The notes under the pieces are model-generated. The model was given only the letters and a program-made list of their open reading frames with translations. It was not told the DNA's origin and did not search any database. This document shows, in pieces, positions 10,310 to 21,984 of a stretch of 29,128 nt of DNA. Source of the stretch: Ophiosphaerella korrae. Taxonomy: Eukaryota; Ascomycota; Dothideomycetes; Pleosporales; Phaeosphaeriaceae. A program made the position numbers and the translations under genes. Numbering within the stretch: the stretch's first letter is position 1; each line of letters starts with the position of its first letter. The stretch covers positions 1 to 29,128 of the forward strand of contig JALNQF010000453.1 of NCBI GenBank assembly GCA_028456385.1. Reading direction: 5' to 3'.

Positions 10310-13300
10310 CTAGGCGTTCTAGAGGGTTTTAATTTTAGAACTCCTCTAATTTCTTAGAGTAATTAAGATTATCTTCTAGTTCCTATATTTCTTCCTATAG
10401 TTGCCCTTTTTTGTTTATACCTATCTATTTTACTAGGTAGTAGTTCTTACTATTATAGAACTAGTATTATAAGATTTCTTTAACTTCCTATTCTTTTTGT
10501 TCTCTATATATATCTACTTTGTATACTAGTAGTTCTACTTCTTATAATACTTGTTCTAGTAGAGCTATATAGAATATTAGGTATATCTTTATCTTACTTA
10601 GTAGCTTTAGTCTAAATATAACTAGTAAGATTTTCTTCTTAATTTTGTATAGTCTTATCTTAACGTAGTCTAGTTTTAAACTAGGCTGTTTGCTTTTAAT
10701 ATTCTTCCTAACTAACTATACTTTTTCTTCCTTTCTAAATAGGGGTCTTCTTTTATATTTTTTATTATAGTACTTTGCTATCCTATTATATAGGAATTTT
10801 ATGTCCTATCTTAGTTAGTTATATATATCTTTAAGTCTATTAGCAAAGTTTTCTCTTCTTAGTAACTAAGATATCTAATTTCTTAGTATCTAGTATATAT
10901 TAGGTTTAAATCTATAGTTCGCGAAAAAGAGTAATACTTTTATTACTATATTCTTTGTACTATTGTATACTAACTATACTATAGGTAGTAACTATACTTA
11001 GTTATTTTAGTTGTAGTTAAGGTAGTATCTTAGATACTATTCTACTATCTAGTTTATTTGTTCTAATTATCTGTCTATTTGTAGGTAGTATACTATAGAT
11101 ATTACGTGCTTAATTCCTAATTACGCTATTATTGTTTCTTATAGTTTTAATATAAATCTTATATTTCTATCTATAATAATTTTGTCTAGTAGTCTATATT
11201 AACTAATTATAGTTCCTAGAACCTAGTATATAGTAACTTCTATTCTACTTCTCTTTTTATATAGTCTAAAGTATGTATACTTTGTAAGTTTATTTACTAT
11301 TATTAGGATTCTATTATATTTAACTCCTAATATTAGGTCTTTAGACTTAGGTAATTTTGTAATAAAGTCTATTATAATAACTCTCTATAGTTATTCTAGT
11401 ACTTTTACTAGTTATAATATTCTATATAGTACGTATCTATTATATTTATTCTTTTAGCACTCTATATAGTCTTGTAGTACTTCTATTACTAGTTATCTTA
11501 CTTTTAGGATATAGTAATCTTATAGTAACTTATCTAGGGTCTTATTAATTCCTTAGTAACTATGTACTAGTAATTTATAAAACTATTATATAAATTCTCT
11601 CTAGATTTTCTTTAGAATATATATTCTTCTATATGCTTATACAAATCCTTTATAGATTTCTAGTTCTTTTATTTCTTTAGATACTTCTTGTATTATTTTC
11701 TAAATCTATTTATTTAGCTTACTACTCTTTCTTTTAAGTGTTGTAGCTATTTTAGGTATATTTAGGACTAAATATCTTTCTTTATTCTTAACTAGAACTA
11801 TACTAGTTGCGTTTACTTCTTTTTGTAAGTTTAGTCTTCTACTAAGGGTGTCTATAAATTAGTTATCTTTCTCTTTTATATATATAATTTCTATATTAAA
11901 TATTAATAGGTATTCCTACTATCTTATATAGCGTTATAATAATTCTTTATTTATTATAAATCCTATAAGATTCTTATAATCTATATAGACCTTTGTCTAG
12001 TATCTTACTCTTTGTAGGTATACTCTCTATTGTTTAAATACTTTATAGATTACTAGTATCTCTTTGTTATAAATTAGGTAGTTAAGTTCTACTATCTTTA
12101 TTTTCTTAGAGAAGTATTTAACTAAGTATTCTTTTTTAGTCTCTAGGTCTTCTTGTATTAGTGCTATTCTGTAGACTAAATTAGATGCGTCTGTTTTTAC
12201 TATTACTAGTAGGTCTAGGTTATATATTCTAATAACTAGGTTTTCTATAAACTTCTTTTTAATCTTGTTAAATACTTTATTATATTCCTTTATCTATTTA
12301 AATAGCGTGTCTTTTTTTATAAGTCTTGTTATTAGTTCTATATCTTTAGACTATCTTACTATTAACTTTCTATAAAAGTTAGCTAGCCTATAAAATTACT
12401 GTACTTCCTTTAAGTTCTTTAGTGTTAGCTATTTATTAATTAATCTAATCTTTTCTAGGTTAATCTTGATTTTTCCTAGTTTAATAATAAATCTTAGGAA
12501 ATCTATTTCCTTTGTATAGAATTCGCATTTTCTTATTTTAAGAAATAGTTTATTTTCTACTAATTTCTTTAGTACTTTGTATATATATTGTACGTATTCT
12601 TCCTCTATTTCTAAGAATATAAAGATGTTATCTAAGTATATAAATATAAATATATCTAAGTACTCTCTTAGTACTATATTAATCCTTTCTTAGAATACTA
12701 CTAGTGTATTTATTAAGCTAAATAGTATAACTAAGTATTTGTATAGTCTATACTATGTTCTAAATACTATTTTCTATTTATTACCTTCTTTAATTCTAAT
12801 CTAATAGTAGGCGTTTTAGATATCTAGTTTTGTAAAGATCTTTACTTTTTATAGTCTATCTTGTATTTTATCTATTTGTAGTAGTAAGTATTAGTTCTTG
12901 TTTATAATTGCGTTAGTTTTTCTAAAATCTACGTAAGGCCTTTTATTATTTATTCCTTTTTTATCTATAAATATAAGTCTATATACTACTAAGGATTTAG
13001 ATTCTCTTATCTATCTTTTTTTTATTATAGTCTAAATAAACGCTTGTTTAATCTTAGATTTTTCTTCTATTTTTTAGTAGACTAGGCTCTATTCTAAGTT
13101 TCTTCCTTCTTCTAGTTCTATTGCTAAGTCCTATAGTTAATATTCTAGAAGGTAGTCTTCTAGCTCTATAAGCTATTCTTCCTATTTCTTGTATTCTTCT
13201 AGGAATTCTCCTTTGTAGGTACTTATATTAGCTTTTAACGTATTAGTTTTACTATAACTAATTTTCTTTATTCTCTAATTAACGTGTAGGTTAGTTATTT

Positions 13301-15761
13301 ATAACTATAGTATACCTAATATTATATCTTACTTGTTATTAATTATTGTTATATCTATAACTATATTTTTAATCGTTATCTCTTCTAATTTAAGCGTAGA
13401 GAGAACTATCTTAAACCTAATAGGTTCTTAGAATAGTTTTCCTTTAATTGTACTTAGTTATTAAGAGTATTTCTTTGTTATATACTTTATTCCTTGTATT
13501 TCTATAAATTTCTTTAATATAAAGTTCCTTGTAGCTCTACTATTAATTATTAGTTATACTTTCTTCTCTTAGTATATACTTGTTTTTGTAATATATAGGC
13601 CTCTTATACCTTTTAACTATTCTTATTAAGGCTTTTTTATAAACTATCTATTTTTTTAAGGCTATAGCCCTATTTTAAGCTTATATTCTTTGTATTTTAG
13701 ATATTTATTATATATATATTTATACTATAGTCCTCCTTAGACGCATTTCTTAGATAGTTTTAGGCTAGGTCTTACTACTACGTATCTATCTTCTAGGATT
13801 ATTTCTTATCCTTAGATATCTTCTACTAGAATTACTCTTATATAGTTATAGCCTTTTCTTCTTATAAGCTATATACTATTATTTACTTTAGGGTTCCTAT
13901 ATATAATATAATTCTTATCTAAGTATAATATCTATAATACTTTAAAGTATACTAGATACTTTAGATCTATTATCTTGTTATCCCCTTCTTAGTACTTATC
14001 TTTACTAGGTACGTCTATTATTAGGATATAGTATACTACTAGTACTTTTAGTATATAGGCTTTGTTAATCTATCGCGTTTTTCTTATAAGGTACTACTAC
14101 TCTTCCTATATAAGTATTCTTCCTATTGTAACTATATATTATTTTATCTATTCTTAAAATAGTATAAACTTTATTTCTTTAGGATTGCGTTCTTTCTAGT
14201 CTTTGTACGCTTCCTCTATACTTATAACTAGTAAGTATTTCTAAACAAACTTCTATTTTTTGTTTTATTCTTCTATATCTATTATTATATAGCTATTATA
14301 GCTATATATTATTAGCTAGGTATACTCTATTCCTCTTATACTAACCTATTTCTTGCTTTCTTGTAGTCCTTTAGAGGAAGCTGTAGTAGTCTCTTTATTT
14401 AGTACTAGTCCTTTAGCCTAGATTAATAGTACTAGGGGCTCTTCTCCTTCTAAGTCTTCTATTAGTAGGTCTATTACTTAGGCTATTTCTTCTAGCTAAG
14501 CTTTTATTCTTTCTTTTATTACTACTACTCTATATCTCTATTATAAGAAGTATCTTACTCTTTATTTACTAGAAAGATATATATAGTAGTTGTTTTTGTA
14601 ATAAAAGGTCTAATAGAGTATTATATATTGTATTTCTTTACTCTTAGCTACCTTCTCTTAAGGTTTAGCCTATACTTGTAGTGCTTTTTTCTTCTTTTTA
14701 GTTGTTTTTAACTAAGTTTCTTTTTTTAGGTCTTTACTTTTATAGTCTTTTGTAAAGTGTCCTAGTTTCCTATATTTATAATATACTATATCTTTCTTCT
14801 TTTGTAAATAGTAGTCTTTTACGTAGTAGCTTTTCTTACTATAGTTAAAGTACGTAAAGTCTTTATTTTTCTTCTTTTTCTTATCCTTGTTAGCGTTAAG
14901 GATTATAGGATCTCTAGTATCCTAGTTTCTAATTTAGGTGCTATACTTATTCTTTTTCTATTCTTAAAGACTGTTATTAATTTAGATTACCTATTACTTT
15001 AGAGCTTCTAGTATCCTTAGTTTCTCTATATAGATTATTTTGTATTGTATTTTTAAATTTAGTCTTTATTTAAATCGTAACATTAAGGCTAACTCGTTCT
15101 ATTCTATATTTTAGGATAGTTACTTAAATTATAATACGTACTTAGGAACACTCTAGTTTTATATAAGCTTTTCTAGCTATTCTTTAGCTTATTGTGTAAC
15201 GTTTATGTCTCTAAATACTACTCTTATTTGTTTAGTAAAGTATTTATAACTTCTAAAGATAGCTCTTATCTTATCTTTCTAGGTTATTAGAGAATATATT
15301 GTATAGTCTATCTAGTAAGGCTTGTACTATCTTATTACGTCTTCCTCGAAGTACAATCTAATATATATTACTTTCTTTTCTTCTATATTAAAGTGTAGTA
15401 CTTGTATATCTATCTAGAGTTATACTAATATAATAAAGGGTCTTAATTTTTCTCTTGTTCTATTAAACTTCTTAAAGACAGGTATCTTAGGTAGTTTCTT
15501 TATAGTACTTATTACTAGGCGTTGTATAATTAGCTTTATTTAATTCTACCCTTTAATAATAGCTTTAATCTATACCTTATTCTATTTCGCGTAATCCTGT
15601 AGTTCTTTGTTCTACGTTTCTAAGGCGTCGATTACTATTTTTATATCTTCTTTATCTAAGATTAAGTTGTTAATTTAGTCTTTAATTATTTCCTATATAG
15701 TACTATTAGACTTATAACTACTCTTAGGGGCTTTGCTTATTTTAGTTAAACTTTCTACTAT
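10310..15761 (-). pseudogene. Gag-pol polyprotein of element B, broken by RIP stops
   Basis: A single minus-strand frame from an inferred start (ATA, highest base 15761) to the chromodomain. The N-terminal Gag is followed by two CCHC knuckle relics (about 14740-14852). The protease DSGAT relic is at 13533-13552, reverse transcriptase YLDN at 12615-12638 (second Asp of YLDD lost) and RNase H at about 11880-12230. Integrase spans about 10860-11640, with Asp at 11367-11369. The chromodomain (about 10345-10520) would have bound methylated histone H3 and guided integration to heterochromatin in the active ancestor. The same frame was checked at the knuckle, protease, RT, integrase and chromodomain landmarks. 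Disruptions are stop codons of the CAA/CAG/TGG-derived kind. Confidence 0.9.
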
Positions 15762-15822
15762 TGTATTAGCTAGACTACGCGTTACTTACGCTTTGCTTCT
15801 TGTAATAACTAAATTAGCAAGG

Positions 15823-16244
15823 TATAATAGGCCTCCTGTCGTCGACTATAGGTGCCTATCTAGGTAGTTAGTAGATTAAGAGATAATAACAAAAGTTCGT
15901 GTTAGGATCTATAATAACTATAAATAATAGAAGATATTTCGCAACTATCTTGTATTAGCGTTCTATAGTTAAAGGATTGAATTGCTAATACTATCCTAAT
16001 AATATATATTACTAATAACTATATACTTGTTGTAATCTATAATCTATGTTTACTAAGATTAATAGATTATAGATTAGCTTAATCCGCGATCTACTACCGC
16101 TAAGAGTCTACAGATTATAGATTACTCTAGGTGTCCTAATTATACGTAGCTTCTTAGTCGGGCTTATAGCCTTTAGAATCGTATAGGACTAGGCTCGTAG
16201 GATCGATTAGTTCTATCTATAGTTCTTCTATTACTATTATAATA
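15823..16244 (-). repeat. 5' LTR of element B (422 bp), least mutated LTR
   Basis: Same boundaries as the 3' copy (TATAATAGGCC to ATTATAATA). It still contains CpG-bearing stretches such as GTCGTCGAC and CCGCGATC that read TTATTAAC and TTATAATC in the other copy. The base before the LTR differs between copies, which fixes the edge. Confidence 0.93.
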
Positions 16245-16249
16245 CTTGT
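16245..16249. repeat. Target site duplication of element B, right copy (CTTGT)
   Basis: Second CTTGT. After it, A pol resumes with ACAAGTCC, homologous to the B sequence near 11640. Confidence 0.92.
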
Positions 16250-19200
16250 ACAAGTCCTTTATAAATTTCTAGTTTATCTATTTCTTTAGATACTTCTTGT
16301 ATTGTTTTCTAAATCTATTCGTTTAGCTCGCTACTCTTTCTCTTAAGTGTTATAGCTATTTTAGGTATATTTAGGACTAAATATCCTTCCTCGTTCTTAA
16401 TTAGAACTATACTAGTTACTTTTACCTCTTCTTATAGGTCTAGTCTTCTACTAAGAGTATCTATAAACTAGTTGTCTTTCTCTTTTGTATATATAATTTC
16501 TATATTAAATATTAATAAGTACTCCTACTATCTTATATATTATTATAATAATTCTTTATTTATTATAAATCTTATAAGATTCTTATAGTCTATATAAACC
16601 TTTATTTAATACTTTACTCCTTATAAGTATACTTTCTACTATTTAAATACTTTATAGATTACTAGTATTTCTTTATTATAAATTAGGTAGTTAAGTTCTA
16701 CTATCTTTATTTTCTTAGAGAAGTATTTAACTAAATATTCTTTCCTAGTCTCTAGGTCTTCCTATATTAGTGCTATCCTGTAGACTAAATTAGATGTATC
16801 TATTTTTACTATTACTAGTAGGTCTAGGTTATATATTCTAATAACTAGGTTTTCTATAAACTTCCTTTTTACTTTCTTAAATACCTTGTTATATTCTTTT
16901 ATCTATTTAAATAGTGTATCTTTCTTTATAAGTCTTGTAATTAGTTCTATATCTTTAGAATATCCTACTATTAACTTTCTACAAAAGTTAGCTAGCCTAT
17001 AAAATTATTATACCTCTTTTAGGTTCTTTAGTGTTAGCTATTTATTAATTATATTAATCTTTTCTAGGTTAATCTTGATTTTTCCTAGTTTAATAATAAA
17101 TCCTAGGAAGTCTATTTTCTTCGTATAGAATTCGCATTTTCTTATCTTAAGAAATAGTTTATTTTCTACTAGTTTCTCTAGTACTTTGTACACGTGTTAT
17201 ATATATTCTTCCTCTATTTCTAAGAATATAAGGATGTTGTCTAGGTATATAAATATAAATACGTCTAAGTACTCTCTTAGTACTATATTAATTCTTTCTT
17301 AGAATACTACTAGTACATTTATTAAGCTAAATAGTATAACTAGATACTTGTATAATCTATATTGTGTTCTAAACGCTGTTTTCTACTTATCTCCTTATTT
17401 AATTCTAATCTAGTAATAAGCGTTCTAGATATCTAGCTTTATAAAAATCTTTACTCTTTGTAGCCTATCTTATATTTTATCTATTTATAGTAGTAGGTAT
17501 TAGTTCTTATTTATAATTGCGTTAGTTTTTCTAAAGTCTACGTAGAGTCTTTTATTATTTATCCCCTTTTTGTCTATAAATATTAATCTATATACTACTA
17601 AGGATTTAGATTCTTTTATCTATCCTTTCTTTATTACTTTCTATATAAATACTTGTTTAATCTTTAATTCTTCTTCTATTTTTTAGTAGACTAAGCTCTA
17701 TCCTAAGTTTTTTCCTTCTTCTAGTTCTATTACTAAGTCCTATAGTTAATGTTTTAGAAGGTAGTCTTCTAGCTCTATAAGCTATTTTTCTTATTTCTTA
17801 TATTCTTCTAGGAATTCTCCTTTATAAGTGCTTATGTTAGCTTTTAGTATATTAGTTTTACTATAACTAATTTTTCCTATTCTCTAATTAATATATAGGT
17901 TAGTTATTTATAACTATAGTATTCCTAATATTATATCTTATTTGTTATTAATTGTCGTTATATCTATAACTATATTTTTAATTGTTATCTCTTCTAATTT
18001 AAACGTAGAGAGAACTGTCTTAAACCTAATAGGTTCTTAGAATAGTTTTCCTTTAATTATACTTAGTTGTTAAGGTTATTTCTTTGTTATATACTTTATT
18101 CCTTATATTTCTACAAACTTCTTTAATATAAAGTTTCTTGTAGCTCTACTATTAATTATTAATTATACTTTCTTTCCTTAATATATACTTGTTTTTATAA
18201 TATATAAGCCTCTTATACCTTCTAACTATTCTTGTTTAGGCTCTTTTATAAACTATCTATCCTTTTAAGGCTATAGCCTTATCTTAAGCTTATATTCTTT
18301 GTGTCTTAGATATTTATTATATATGTATTTATACTATAGTCCTCTTTAGACGTATTTCTTTAATAGTTTTAGGCTAGGTCTTACTACTATGTATCTATCT
18401 TCTAGGATTATCTCCTATCTTTAGATATCTTCTACTAGAATTACTCTTATATAGTCGTAGCCTTTTCTTCTTATAAGCTATACACTATTATTTACTTTAG
18501 AGTTTCTATATATAATATAATTCTTATCTAAGTATAATATCTATAATACTTTAAAGTGTGCTAGATACTTTAGATCTATTATCTTGTTATCCCCTTCCTA
18601 GTACTTATCTTTACTAAGTACATCTATTATTAGGATATAGTATACTACTAGTACTCTTAGTATATAGGCTTTGTTAATCTATTACGTTTTTCTTATAAGG
18701 TACTACTACTCTCCTTATATAAGTATTCTTCCTACTATAACTATATATTACTTTATCTATTCTTAAAATAGTGTAAACTTTATTTCTTTAGGATTACGTT
18801 CTTTCTAGTCTTTATACGCTTCCTCTATACTTATAACTAGTAAGTATTTCTAAATAAATTTCTATTCTTTATTTTATTCCTTTATATCTATTATTATATA
18901 GCTATTATAGCTATATATTATTAGCTAGGTATACTCTATACCTCTTATACTAACCTATTTCTTACTTTCTTGTAGTCCTTTAGAGGAAGCTGTAGTAGTC
19001 TCTTTATCTAGTACTAGTCCTTTAGCCTAGATCGATAGTACTAAGGGCTCCTCTCTTTCTAAATCTTCTATTAGTAGGTCTATTACGTATACTATCTCTT
19101 CTAGCTACGCTTTTATTCTTTCTTTTACTACTACTACTCTATTTCTCTATTATAGGAAGTATCTTACTCTTTATTTACTAGAAAGATATATATAGTAGTT

Positions 19201-20370
19201 GTCTTTATAGTAAAAGGTCTAATAGAGTATTGTATATTATATTTCTTTACTCCTAGCTACCTTCTCTTAAGGTTTAGCTTATGCTTGTAGTACTTCCTTC
19301 TTTTTCTTAGTTATTTTTAACTAAGTTTCTTTCTTTATATCTTTACTTTTGTAATCCTTTATAAAGTATTCTAGTTTCTTATATTTATAATATACTATCT
19401 CCTTCTTTTTTTGTAATTAGTAGTCTTTCGCGTAGTAGCTTTTTTTACTATAGTTAAAGTACGTAAAGTCTTTATTCTTCTTTTTTCTCTTATCCTTGTT
19501 AGTATTAAAGATTATAGGGTCTCCTTTATCTTAGTTCTAGACATAATTCCTATATTTATTTTTCTTCTATTCTTAAAGATTATTATTAATTTATATTACT
19601 TATTATTTTAGAGCTTCTAGTATCCTTAGTTTTTCTATATAGATTATTTTGTATTGTATTTTTAAGTTTAGTTCTTGTTTAAATTGTAATATTAAGGCTA
19701 ACTTATTCTATTCTATATTTTAAGATAGTTACTTAAATTATAATACGTACTTAGGAACACTCTAGTTTTGTGTAAGCTTTTCTAGCTACTCTTTAGCTTA
19801 TTAGGTAACGTCTATATCCCTAAATACTACTCTTATTTGTTTAGTAAAGTATTTATAACTTCTAAAAATAGCTCTTGTTTTATCTTTTTAGGTTATTAGA
19901 GAATATATTATATAGTCTATCTAGTAGGGCTTGTACTATCTTATTACGTCTTCCTCTAGGTACAACCTAATATATATTACCTTCTTTTCTTCTATATTAA
20001 AGTATAGTACTTATATATCTATTTAGAGTTATACTAAAGCTATAAAAGGTCTTAGCTTCTCTCTTATTCTATTAAACTTCTTAAAGATAGGTATTTTTAG
20101 CAGTTTCTTTATAGCGCTTATTACTAGGCGTTGTATAATTAATTCTATTTAGTTCTAGCCTTTAATTATAGCCTTAATCTATACTTTATTCTATTTTGCG
20201 TAATCCTATAGTTCTTTGTTCTACGTTTCTAAAGCGTTAATTACTATCTTTATATCTTCTTTATCTAAAATTAGATTATTAATTTAGTCTTTAATTATTT
20301 CCTATATAGTACTATTAGACTTGTAACTACTCCTTAAGGCTTTACTTATTTTAGTTAAACTTTCTACTAT
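16250..20370 (-). pseudogene. Gag-pol of element A, N-terminal part (Gag to RNase H)
   Basis: Minus-strand frame continuous with 7890-9232. The inferred start is an ATA codon with its highest base at 20370, aligned with C and B. Zinc knuckle relics lie at about 19345-19471, the protease DSGAT relic at 18142-18161, reverse transcriptase YLDN (from YLDD) at 17224-17247 and RNase H at about 16480-16830. The break at 16250 falls between RNase H and the integrase zinc-binding region. The register is identical at all landmarks. The frame is full of TAG/TAA codons and cannot be expressed. Confidence 0.88.
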
Positions 20371-20431
20371 TGTATTAGCTAGACTATACGTTACTTACGC
20401 TTTACTTCTTATAATAACTAGATTGGTAAAG

Positions 20432-20873
20432 TATAATAGGCCTCCTGTCGTCGACTATAGGAACCTATCTAGAGGAGGCTAGTAAATTAAGAGATAATAA
20501 CAAAAGTTTGTATTAGGATCTATAATAACTATAAATAGTAGAAGATGTTTTATAACTATCTTATATTAGCGTTCTATAGTTAAAGGATTAAATTACTAAT
20601 ACTATCCTAATAATGCGTATTACTACTAATTATATACCTATACTACTTAGCTAGCTTTATACTTTATATTTACTAAGATCGTAAATCGCGAATTTATTAT
20701 ATAACAAATTTGTACTTTATATTTACTAAGATCGCGAATCGCGAATTTATTACGTGTCTCTATTGTAGTTAGCTTCCTAGTTAAGTTTGTTACCCTATAG
20801 GTTGTATGTATTGTTGTTATCTAAAGTAGGGCTAATTAGTTTAAATTAGTTTTCCCTTGTTATAGCTATAATA
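20432..20873 (-). repeat. 5' LTR of element A (442 bp)
   Basis: Same length and edges as 6832-7273. The 53-bp tandem duplication starts at 20660 and 20713, and its second copy retains CGCGAATCGCGAAT that is A/T-converted in the other LTR. Confidence 0.9.
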
Positions 20874-20878
20874 CAAAG
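20874..20878. repeat. Target site duplication of element A, right copy (CAAAG)
   Basis: Second CAAAG, after which the C 3' LTR resumes with TATAGGACGAG. Confidence 0.92.
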
Positions 20879-21242
20879 TATAGGACGAGTAAGGTAATAA
20901 TCTTAATTAGGAGACTATATATAACTAGGACACCTAGACTAATCTATAATCTATAGACTCTTAGTATTAATAGATTATAGATTAAGGTAATCTATAATCT
21001 ACTTATCTTAGTAAATATAGATTATAGATTAGATAGAGTATATAGTTAGTAAAGATACGTATTATTAGGATAGTATTAGTAATTTAATCCCTTAACTACA
21101 GAACGCTAATACAAGATAGTTATAAAACATCTTCTATTATTTATAGTTATTATAGATTACTCCTAAGCTTTTACTATTACTTTGTAATCTACTAACCCTC
21201 TAAAGAAAGCTATCTATAGTTAATAATAGGTAGCCTATTATA
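20879..21242 (+). repeat. 3' LTR of element C, remaining 364 bp
   Basis: Aligns with 223-586 of the C 5' LTR and ends CCTATTATA, followed by the TAAAG duplication (21243-21247). Confidence 0.9.
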
Positions 21243-21247
21243 TAAAG
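21243..21247. repeat. Target site duplication of element C, right copy (TAAAG)
   Basis: Same five bases as 153-157, directly after the 3' LTR of C. Confidence 0.9.
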
Positions 21248-21984
21248 AGCTTTACCTCTACTATACTTATAGCGTATTAGTAAGCTACTTTAATAAGAGC
21301 TACTATAACTTATTTAGAGAAAAGGTTTAGTATTATATATACTATACTACTAGTAGCTATAGCTACGTTTTTATATAAGTTAATTTAAAAATTTTACTCT
21401 AGCTCTTTAATTTACTACTTTAAGAGCTACTCTAGCTTTTTATCTAATATTAGTTAACTAACTTATATTATAGCTTTATAATTACTTACTATACTACTAT
21501 TACTTTTATTACTACCTAGGCCTTTAAAGCTCTTTAAAAGACTTTCTATATACTACTTAGTAAGGTTATAGAAGAAACTCTAGGTTCTTAGACTTCTTTA
21601 CTACTCTTACCTCTACCTTTACTTTAGCTTATACTTATACCTATACTTACTACTACTACTACTACTACTACTTTTACTTCTACTTATAATCTTACTACTA
21701 CTATACTTACTAAAGCTACTATTATAATAAGAGTAGTTACTACTTTACTAGCTAGAAATACTTAAGCTAAGGCTTTTACGCGTTATCTATATATAAAGGT
21801 ACTTCTTAGTAAGTTTATTAATTTTATATTTTAAATAGATACTTTATTTTAAGCTTAGCTCTAAGCTTTAGCTTTATATTTTAGTACTACGCTTTAGTAC
21901 TCTAATTTAAAGACTTCTTTACTTACTCTATACTCTACTTTAGTAATTCTTATAACTTAAGCTTAGCTTATATATTCTTAAAGT
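21248..21984. other. Unassigned AT-rich stretch between element C and the Copia pol
   Basis: No ORF or recognisable domain. It lies downstream of the Copia pol and could contain that element's 3' LTR, but I found no matching copy beyond its gag. It includes a pyrimidine-rich section (about 21590-21690) and (TAC)8 at 21648-21671. Almost no CpA or TpG remains. Before C inserted, it was continuous with 54-152. Confidence 0.6.
21648..21671. repeat. (TAC)8 microsatellite
   Basis: Eight TAC units inside a pyrimidine-rich stretch; similar in motif to the tract at the window start. Confidence 0.93.

Larger units (their letters stand above)
9233..16244 (-). mobile_element. Element B: Ty3/Gypsy chromovirus nested in A, uninterrupted
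   Basis: The youngest and only unsplit copy, 7012 bp, with two 422-bp LTRs, a polypurine tract, gag-pol and the downstream ORF. It retains more CpG and CpA than C or D, above all in its right-hand LTR. It lies inside the pol of A and shares its orientation. Confidence 0.95.
6832..20873 (-). mobile_element. Element A: Ty3/Gypsy chromovirus nested in C, itself split by B
   Basis: A minus-strand element of 6832-9232 plus 16250-20873 (7025 bp without B). The 3' LTR is at 6832-7273 and the 5' LTR at 20432-20873, both 442 bp. It shares its architecture and much of its sequence with C and B but is the most diverged of the three in the downstream ORF and LTR. It integrated into the 3' LTR of C and was later hit by B between RNase H and the integrase zinc-binding region. 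Confidence 0.93.
158..21242 (+). mobile_element. Element C: Ty3/Gypsy chromovirus, RIP-inactivated, split by nested elements
   Basis: Full-length LTR retrotransposon made of 158-6831 plus 20879-21242 (7038 bp once the nested material is removed). Order on the + strand: 5' LTR, gag-pol with chromodomain, an extra downstream ORF, polypurine tract, 3' LTR. Both LTRs are 429 bp after excising element A. The TAAAG duplication on each side marks a genuine integration. It is the oldest of the three nested elements, since A lies in its 3' LTR. Coding capacity is destroyed by in-frame TAA/TAG codons, not by frameshifts. Confidence 0.93.
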
